DNA from: SAR202 cluster bacterium Io17-Chloro-G7
GTDB taxonomy: Bacteria > Chloroflexota > Dehalococcoidia > UBA3495
Assembly (NCBI GenBank): GCA_002817055.1
Contig: MUCU01000026.1
Span: forward strand, 1-17,485
Length of the DNA stretch: 17,485 bases
Direction: 5' to 3'
Shown here: positions 14,103 to 17,485 of the stretch, piece after piece
Position numbering within the stretch: position 1 is the first letter of the stretch
Layout: each line of letters starts with the position of its first letter
Program-made: the position numbers and the translations under genes
Notes under the pieces: model-generated
What the model was told of the DNA's origin: nothing
Seen by the model: the letters and a program-made list of their open reading frames with translations, nothing else
Database searches by the model: none

Positions 14103-14127
14103 GGCAAAAGCGTACAGAGAAAAGGCG

Positions 14128-14478
14128 TCAGGCGGTAGCAGCCTGGGCGGTTAAGGGCGAAACATCCATGCTTTCCCAATCATCCGCCCAAACTTGTATT
14201 GCGCTGACCACCTGCCGTAAAGCCTGGCCTTTCTCGGTCAAAGAGTACTCCACCACCACCGGGCGCTGGGCGTAAACCTGGCGCTCCACTATGCCAGCTT
14301 CTTCCAATTCTTGCAGACGCTGGGAAAGGAGCCGGTCGCTGAGGCCCGAAACATAGCTGGATATGTCCGAGAAGCGCCGGGGTTGTTCCATCAGACACCG
14401 CAACATTATGCAGGTCCATTTTTTTCCTAAGATTCCCATGGCTCGTTCGTAACGAGGACAAGGTTCTTGGCAGTCCAT
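14128..14478 (-). CDS. HxlR-family transcriptional regulator
   Basis: A 116-residue winged-helix DNA-binding protein, typical HxlR length. It starts MDCQEPCPRYE with two cysteines (C3, C7); C7 of the CP motif is the conserved N-terminal cysteine used as a redox or electrophile sensor in several HxlR proteins (YodB, HypR). GILGKKWTCIMLRCL (15-29) and RLLSQRLQELEEAGIVERQVY (49-69) are the family hallmarks, with the recognition helix around 49-60. AGAGGT precedes the ATG at 14478. It is divergent from two small unknown genes, with promoters and palindromes between them, so it probably represses both itself and them. The inducer is unknown. Confidence 0.88.
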   Translation of the reverse strand: MDCQEPCPRYERAMGILGKKWTCIMLRCLMEQPRRFSDISSYVSGLSDRLLSQRLQELEEAGIVERQVYAQRPVVVEYSLTEKGQALRQVVSAIQVWADDWESMDVSPLTAQAATA

Positions 14479-14521
14479 GCTACCTCTTGCCTTGTAGATT
14501 TTGCTGGTTTGTCGGCGATTT

Positions 14522-14550
14522 ATTCTAACTAATAATTAGGGGCTTGACAA
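14522..14550 (-). promoter_or_regulatory. Promoter for the HxlR-family gene
   Basis: On the minus strand TTGTCA (14545-14550) and TAGAAT (14522-14527) are exactly 17 bases apart, 44 bases upstream of the start codon. Its -35 box overlaps that of the plus-strand promoter at 14544-14549 by five bases. Confidence 0.65.
14529..14539. promoter_or_regulatory. Candidate operator, left palindrome
   Basis: A perfect CTAAT-A-ATTAG palindrome lies in the spacer of the minus-strand promoter. It pairs in position with the palindrome at 14569-14582, and a regulator bound to both would cover both promoters. Confidence 0.45.
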
Positions 14551-14572
14551 CGTTTAGCAATGACACTATACT
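14544..14572 (+). promoter_or_regulatory. Near-consensus sigma-70 promoter for the small-protein genes
   Basis: A perfect TTGACA (14544-14549), 17 bases, then TATACT (14567-14572), one of the best promoters in the window. The expected start, near 14579, gives a leader of about 115 bases before the ATG at 14695. Confidence 0.8.
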
Positions 14573-14582
14573 ATCATTAGTA
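14569..14582. promoter_or_regulatory. Candidate operator over the plus-strand start site
   Basis: TACTA-TCAT-TAGTA is a perfect palindrome overlapping the -10 box and expected start of the plus-strand promoter. It has the TACT...AGTA half-sites reported for YodB-type HxlR regulators, though with a 6-base rather than 7-base centre. Binding here would block the promoter. Confidence 0.5.
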
Positions 14583-14694
14583 ACTAGAGATAAGCAAGTG
14601 AATATTCAAACAGCACACGCTAATTGTTTTAAATCTCGCTAGATAGTCACCAACGTCCTAACCAGGGACGAATCGAAACTAGGATAGGTGGATC

Positions 14695-14910
14695 ATGGCA
14701 ACCAGAGAGCGGACAACCTCAAACACGGCAATCATCACAGTCCCCGAAGTAGAGGTGGCCGAAAGGCAGCCGCAGGAGATTCCCGACGTCTTCCAGGCCA
14801 TGGATACCCCACAGGTTCCCAAGCGTTTTTGGAGTACTGTGGGACACTGGGCACAGAAATACGGCGAGTTTAAGCTCACGACCGGCTATTGGAACCAGTT
14901 TAGGATTTAA
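14695..14910 (+). CDS. Small protein of unknown function, 71 residues
   Basis: Not recognised. The first 40 residues are polar and look disordered, rich in Thr, Glu, Pro and Gln. The last 30 (from VPKRFW) are aromatic and basic, with three Trp, two Tyr and three Phe, including KLTTGYWNQFRI at the very end. No cysteine, signal peptide or membrane helix. AGGTGG (14687-14692) just ahead of the ATG, and a near-consensus promoter upstream, support a real gene; codon use is like the neighbours. It is divergent from the HxlR-family gene and 78 bases ahead of another small gene on the same strand. The overlapping GTG frame at 14688 is less likely. Confidence 0.6.
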   Translation: MATRERTTSNTAIITVPEVEVAERQPQEIPDVFQAMDTPQVPKRFWSTVGHWAQKYGEFKLTTGYWNQFRI

Positions 14911-14988
14911 GCCAGGCTCGGCGGGTAAGGCCATCCGGTTAAACATTCCGAAACAATCAAATTATTTACCCAATATTACCTGGAGACT

Positions 14989-15327
14989 GTGAACTTGACC
15001 AACGCAACTTTGGATCCCAAAACAATCGAATCACTCGATCTCACCGGGCCTTCGGTCCCGTCTGCCGAGGCTACGCCCCGCGCGGAGGTGGCAGACGCCA
15101 GCGCTGGCCACGTAAAATTCCATCGGCTTCCCAAGCGGCAGGCTACTCAATCATCCATGATCCCGGCCAGGCGCCCGGGTCTGCTGGGCCGGTCCTTCCA
15201 CATGCTGAGAGACGCCTCGTTTCAGGTGGGGCTTTCTCTGCCCGGAAAACTTTGGTACAAGGAGTCCAAGGACCTGAACGCCAAGCAACGGGCGGTCATG
15301 GACGCAGAGATGCAAGGGTTTCTGTAG
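14989..15327 (+). CDS. Small protein of unknown function, 112 residues
   Basis: Not recognised. It starts with GTG (14989) behind GGAG (14982-14985). Residues 1-45 are Ser/Ala/Pro-rich and probably disordered; 46-112 are basic with an aromatic core (RSFHMLRDASFQVGLSLPGK, 68-87, then LWYKESKDLNAKQRAVMDAEM), and could form a small helical domain. No cysteine, signal peptide or membrane segment. Like its upstream neighbour it has a disordered N-terminus and an aromatic C-terminal part, but the two do not align. It is probably in one transcript with the 71-residue protein under the promoter at 14544-14572. Confidence 0.6.
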   Translation: MNLTNATLDPKTIESLDLTGPSVPSAEATPRAEVADASAGHVKFHRLPKRQATQSSMIPARRPGLLGRSFHMLRDASFQVGLSLPGKLWYKESKDLNAKQRAVMDAEMQGFL

Positions 15328-15401
15328 GCGGGCTATCCTAGGCCATAGCCTTTGGGCCAGTACGTCCCACAATAAGAGGAGGACCGGCTGAATCAGAAAG
15401 C

Positions 15402-15431
15402 GGGGGTGCTGGCTATCGGCGGCCAGCCCCC
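15402..15431. terminator. GC-rich hairpin between convergent genes
   Basis: GGGGG-TG-CTGGC (15402-15413) pairs with GCCAGCCCCC (15422-15431), leaving a 2-base bulge and an 8-base loop. It lies after the 112-residue gene (+) and after gatA (-). On the minus strand it is followed by GCTTTCT, so it may terminate gatC-gatA; no T-run follows on the plus strand. Confidence 0.45.
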
Positions 15432-15482
15432 GACATCGGGTTAACTAGCCAACTCCAATTCATCAGCCTGCTGGTCCGGGCC

Positions 15483-16940
15483 CTACAGCTTGGGGGTCGC
15501 TAGATGCCAAGAAGTTTCTTGCTGATAGGCATGGGCGACCCTGAGCAGGGTTTCTTCAGACAGATGGGGCCCGATTAGCTGCAATCCCACCGGCAGTCCT
15601 TGGTCAAACCCACAGGGCACCGACATGCAGGGCAGGCCAGCGATGTTGGGCGGTAGGGTGCAAACGTCGCTCAAGTACATTTTCACCGGGTCGGAAGTCC
15701 TCTCGCCCAAAGGGAAGGCCACGGTGGGCGACACGGGAGCGACCAGCGCATCCACGTCCTGAAAGACCCTGGCAAAGTCTTCTTGAATCAACGTGCGCAC
15801 CTGTTGGGCTTTTACGTAATAGGCGTCGTAATAACCGGTGGATAGGGCGTAGGTCCCCAGCATGATGCGGCGCCTGACCTCTTGGCCGAAGCCGTGCTGG
15901 CGGGTCTTCTCCATGTCCTGCCACATGTCAGCGGCTTCCTGATAGGAATACCCGTATTTGACTCCGTCGTAACGGGCAAGGTTGGCCGAGCATTCGGATG
16001 GGGCGATAATGTAATAGCAGGCCAGGGCATATTTTGTGGTGGGCAAGGAAACGGGACTGACGACGGCGCCCATCGCCTGGAGGGCCTCTATAGCGGCCTC
16101 CACTGCCCGGCGGGTGCCTTCTTCCATGCCTTCAACGAAATACTCCTCGGGCACCCCCAACCGCAGGCCAGCGACTCCCGTGCCAAGTACCGCTGTATAG
16201 TCCTTCTTATCCAATGGCAGGGAGGTGGCGTCTCTGGGGTCGTGGCCTGCGATGGCGTTTAACACCAATGCGCAATCGGCAACGTCCCTGGTCACCGGGC
16301 CGATCTGGTCCAAAGAAGAAGCGAATGCCACCAGTCCGAACCTGCTGACCAGACCGTATGTGGGTTTAAGGCCAACCACGCCACAGAACGATGCTGGCTG
16401 GCGGATGCTTCCGCCGGTGTCGGAGCCCAAGGAAAACAAGGCCTCTCCCGCCGCCACCGATGCCGTAGCTCCGCCACTGCTACCTCCTGGAACGCAGTCC
16501 AGATTCCACGGATTATGAGTGGGGAAGAAAGCCGAGTTTTCCGTGGATGAACCCATAGCAAACTCATCCATGTTCCCTTTGCCCAAGATCACGACGCCTT
16601 GCTCCAAGAGCTTGCCCACAGCGGTAGCGGTGTAGACGGGAAAAAAGTTCTCCAACATTCGGGACGAGCAGGTGGTGCGAATGCCCTGGGTGCACATGAC
16701 GTCTTTGATTTGCGTCGGGATACCCGTCAATGGCCCAGCGGCCCCGCTGCTCATAAGACGGTCAGCTTCCTGGGCTTGTTTGAGCGCCAAGTCTGCGGTT
16801 ACGGTCACGAATGACTTGACCCGGTCCTCTACTTGCTCTATGCGATCCAGGCAGGCCTGGGTCAGTTCCACGGAACTCACATCCCGACGGTCCAAACGCT
16901 CCCGGGCTTGCGACACACTTAAATACTCGAATCCGGCCAC
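15483..16940 (-). CDS. gatA: Glutamyl-tRNA(Gln)/aspartyl-tRNA(Asn) amidotransferase subunit A
   Basis: A 485-residue amidase-signature enzyme that releases ammonia from glutamine, which is channelled to GatB to amidate mischarged tRNA. The Ser-cisSer-Lys triad is complete and sits at the same numbers as in Staphylococcus aureus GatA: K79 (IPTQIKDVMC), S154 (PGGSSGG) and S178 (GSDTGGSIRQP). Length is normal and the whole family pattern is present. It starts at GTG (16938-16940), 5 bases after the gatC stop, with GGAGG inside the end of gatC as its ribosome site, so the two are translationally linked. GatB is not in this window. With asnS present, the complex probably serves mainly Gln-tRNA formation. 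Confidence 0.95.
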   Translation of the reverse strand: MAGFEYLSVSQARERLDRRDVSSVELTQACLDRIEQVEDRVKSFVTVTADLALKQAQEADRLMSSGAAGPLTGIPTQIKDVMCTQGIRTTCSSRMLENFFPVYTATAVGKLLEQGVVILGKGNMDEFAMGSSTENSAFFPTHNPWNLDCVPGGSSGGATASVAAGEALFSLGSDTGGSIRQPASFCGVVGLKPTYGLVSRFGLVAFASSLDQIGPVTRDVADCALVLNAIAGHDPRDATSLPLDKKDYTAVLGTGVAGLRLGVPEEYFVEGMEEGTRRAVEAAIEALQAMGAVVSPVSLPTTKYALACYYIIAPSECSANLARYDGVKYGYSYQEAADMWQDMEKTRQHGFGQEVRRRIMLGTYALSTGYYDAYYVKAQQVRTLIQEDFARVFQDVDALVAPVSPTVAFPLGERTSDPVKMYLSDVCTLPPNIAGLPCMSVPCGFDQGLPVGLQLIGPHLSEETLLRVAHAYQQETSWHLATPKL

Positions 16941-16945
16941 CTTCC

Positions 16946-17236
16946 TTACTCCTCCAACACTGCTTTGACCCGGAAAAGCGGCCCTTCCCGCCGAGGAGCG
17001 TTGCTTAGCACCTGCTCCTGTTCTAACGAGTCCTCCACCACGTCTTCCCGCAGGACCGTGTGAAGCTGCCCGGCATGGAGCGTGGCGGCAACCCCCGCGG
17101 TATCCACTTCTTTGAGGGTTTCGAACTGATCTAGGATGTTGGATAGTTGCTCGCGGAACATCTCAACTTCCTCTTCGGTCAGTCCGATGCGGGCTAAAAT
17201 AGCAATATGCTCAACGTCTTCCCGGTCTAAGGCCAC
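16946..17236 (-). CDS. gatC: Glutamyl-tRNA(Gln)/aspartyl-tRNA(Asn) amidotransferase subunit C
   Basis: A 96-residue GatC, the small subunit that wraps around GatA and helps it assemble with GatB. ALDREDVEHIAILARIGLTEEE is the family's N-terminal signature, followed by the helix MFREQLSNILDQFETL. The frame is open to a GTG at 17251, but GGGAGGA (plus strand 17243-17249) falls inside that extension and 6 bases before the GTG at 17234-17236. I therefore place the start there, which also gives the usual GatC N-terminus. It is the first gene of the gatC-gatA pair. Confidence 0.92.
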   Translation of the reverse strand: MALDREDVEHIAILARIGLTEEEVEMFREQLSNILDQFETLKEVDTAGVAATLHAGQLHTVLREDVVEDSLEQEQVLSNAPRREGPLFRVKAVLEE

Positions 17237-17270
17237 GGCTAGTCCTCCCACAACGTGTCAACACACAAGC

Positions 17271-17283
17271 CCGAAGGCTTCGG
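17271..17283 (-). other. Small hairpin in the gatC leader
   Basis: CCGAAG-G-CTTCGG is a perfect palindrome, extended by AAG/CTT on both sides after one mismatch, lying between the probable gatC promoter and gene. It could be a leader hairpin affecting expression; there is no sign of a riboswitch. Confidence 0.3.
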
Positions 17284-17318
17284 ACTTCGTATTAAAATCA
17301 GGTGGAACGTCGATGGCC

Positions 17319-17348
17319 AGTATAGTCGCAACAACGGGGCAAAGCCAA
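17319..17348 (-). promoter_or_regulatory. Probable promoter for gatC-gatA
   Basis: On the minus strand TTGGCT (17343-17348), 18 bases, TATACT (17319-17324). The -10 box is good and the -35 moderate. The leader would be about 75 bases. The promoter lies only about 40 bases inside the terminal repeat. Confidence 0.5.
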
Positions 17349-17390
17349 TGCCAATGGGACTGGGTTTGAGGTTTATCAACAAGAACTTTG

Positions 17391-17485
17391 ACTAGGGCGT
17401 GTTGACATTTTGGACAGATTTTAAAATTAGTTTTAAACTGTAAGAATGTTTACAGAAGAGCTGCACCCGAGTCAATGGCTTCGTC
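17391..17485 (+). mobile_element. Right contig end: end of a probable insertion sequence, inverted copy of 1-95
   Basis: Exact reverse complement of bases 1-95. It begins A-CTAG-GGGCGTGTTGACATT; CTAG (17392-17395) is also found at the inner edge of the left copy, as expected if elements of one family insert at CTAG. An ATG at 17446 opens a frame outward that is cut off by the contig end. Both copies point outward in the same way, so each contig end shows the same end of the element. Assemblies commonly break at such repeats, so the two elements are probably independent copies rather than a composite transposon. Confidence 0.7.

Noticed and set aside
13891..14127. T-box riboswitch upstream of asnS
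   Set aside because: The conserved AGGGTGGNACCGCG-type sequence and specifier hairpin are not present; only a loosely similar AGGGTCCCGC occurs.
14695..14910. RiPP precursor peptide
   Set aside because: No modifying enzyme, leader cleavage motif, cysteines or core repeats are visible nearby.
1..17485. The whole window as a composite transposon or linear plasmid with terminal repeats
   Set aside because: The interior carries housekeeping genes (asnS, gatC, gatA) and no transposition, replication or partition genes. Contig breaks in a multicopy insertion sequence explain the ends more simply.

Overview
The window is 17,485 bases at intermediate GC. It looks like a complete assembly contig from an uncultured, free-living bacterium. 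The first 95 bases are the exact reverse complement of the last 95, so the contig probably broke at both ends in copies of the same insertion sequence. Intergenic REP-like hairpin elements, a split ComD/ComE-type decarboxylase, an FbpABC transporter with a DtxR-like regulator, and co-occurring AsnRS and GatCA together suggest the Chloroflexota (SAR202/Dehalococcoidia-like). That is an inference from style and gene content, not from a marker gene, and I hold it only moderately.

Layout. Bases 1-277: insertion-sequence end plus a double-hairpin repeat. Bases 278-1177 (+): NAD(P)-binding 6PGDH/DUF1932-type dehydrogenase, ending at a strong bidirectional terminator (1201-1247). Bases 1276-3570 (-): amidohydrolase, a 126-residue protein of unknown function, and a small cupin, all with good ribosome binding sites; this looks like a small catabolic cluster. 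Bases 3728-9550: a ferric-iron-type ABC uptake system. Permease and binding protein are on the minus strand, ATPase on the plus strand, separated by a 626-base control region, and a DtxR/MntR-family metal regulator follows the ATPase. Bases 9662-12173 (-): comD and comE (sulfopyruvate/phosphonopyruvate decarboxylase-type TPP enzyme in two subunits), a small two-helix membrane protein, a 50-bp tandem repeat array, and a second ComE-like protein whose TPP motif has decayed. Bases 12505-13890 (-): asnS. Bases 14128-15327: an HxlR-type regulator and two unknown small proteins, divergently transcribed from a compact pair of promoters. Bases 15483-17236 (-): gatC-gatA.

The most unusual structure is the array at 10224-10513. 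Read on the minus strand, each 50-bp unit holds a 17-codon open frame that starts with GTG and ends with TGA overlapping the next unit's GTG (GTGA, 4-nt overlap). Five such mini-frames run in a chain, and the last one overlaps the start of the divergent ComE-like gene in the same way. Each GTG sits in the loop of a small perfect hairpin. This could be a translational-coupling or leader-peptide device, or a minisatellite that happens to be open.

Other points of interest are the divergent HxlR promoters whose -35 boxes overlap on opposite strands and which are flanked by two palindromes, a DtxR-like regulator with His where DtxR has Cys and MntR has Glu, and the 95-bp terminal inverted repeat bounded by CTAG. 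No tRNA, rRNA or CRISPR array was found.
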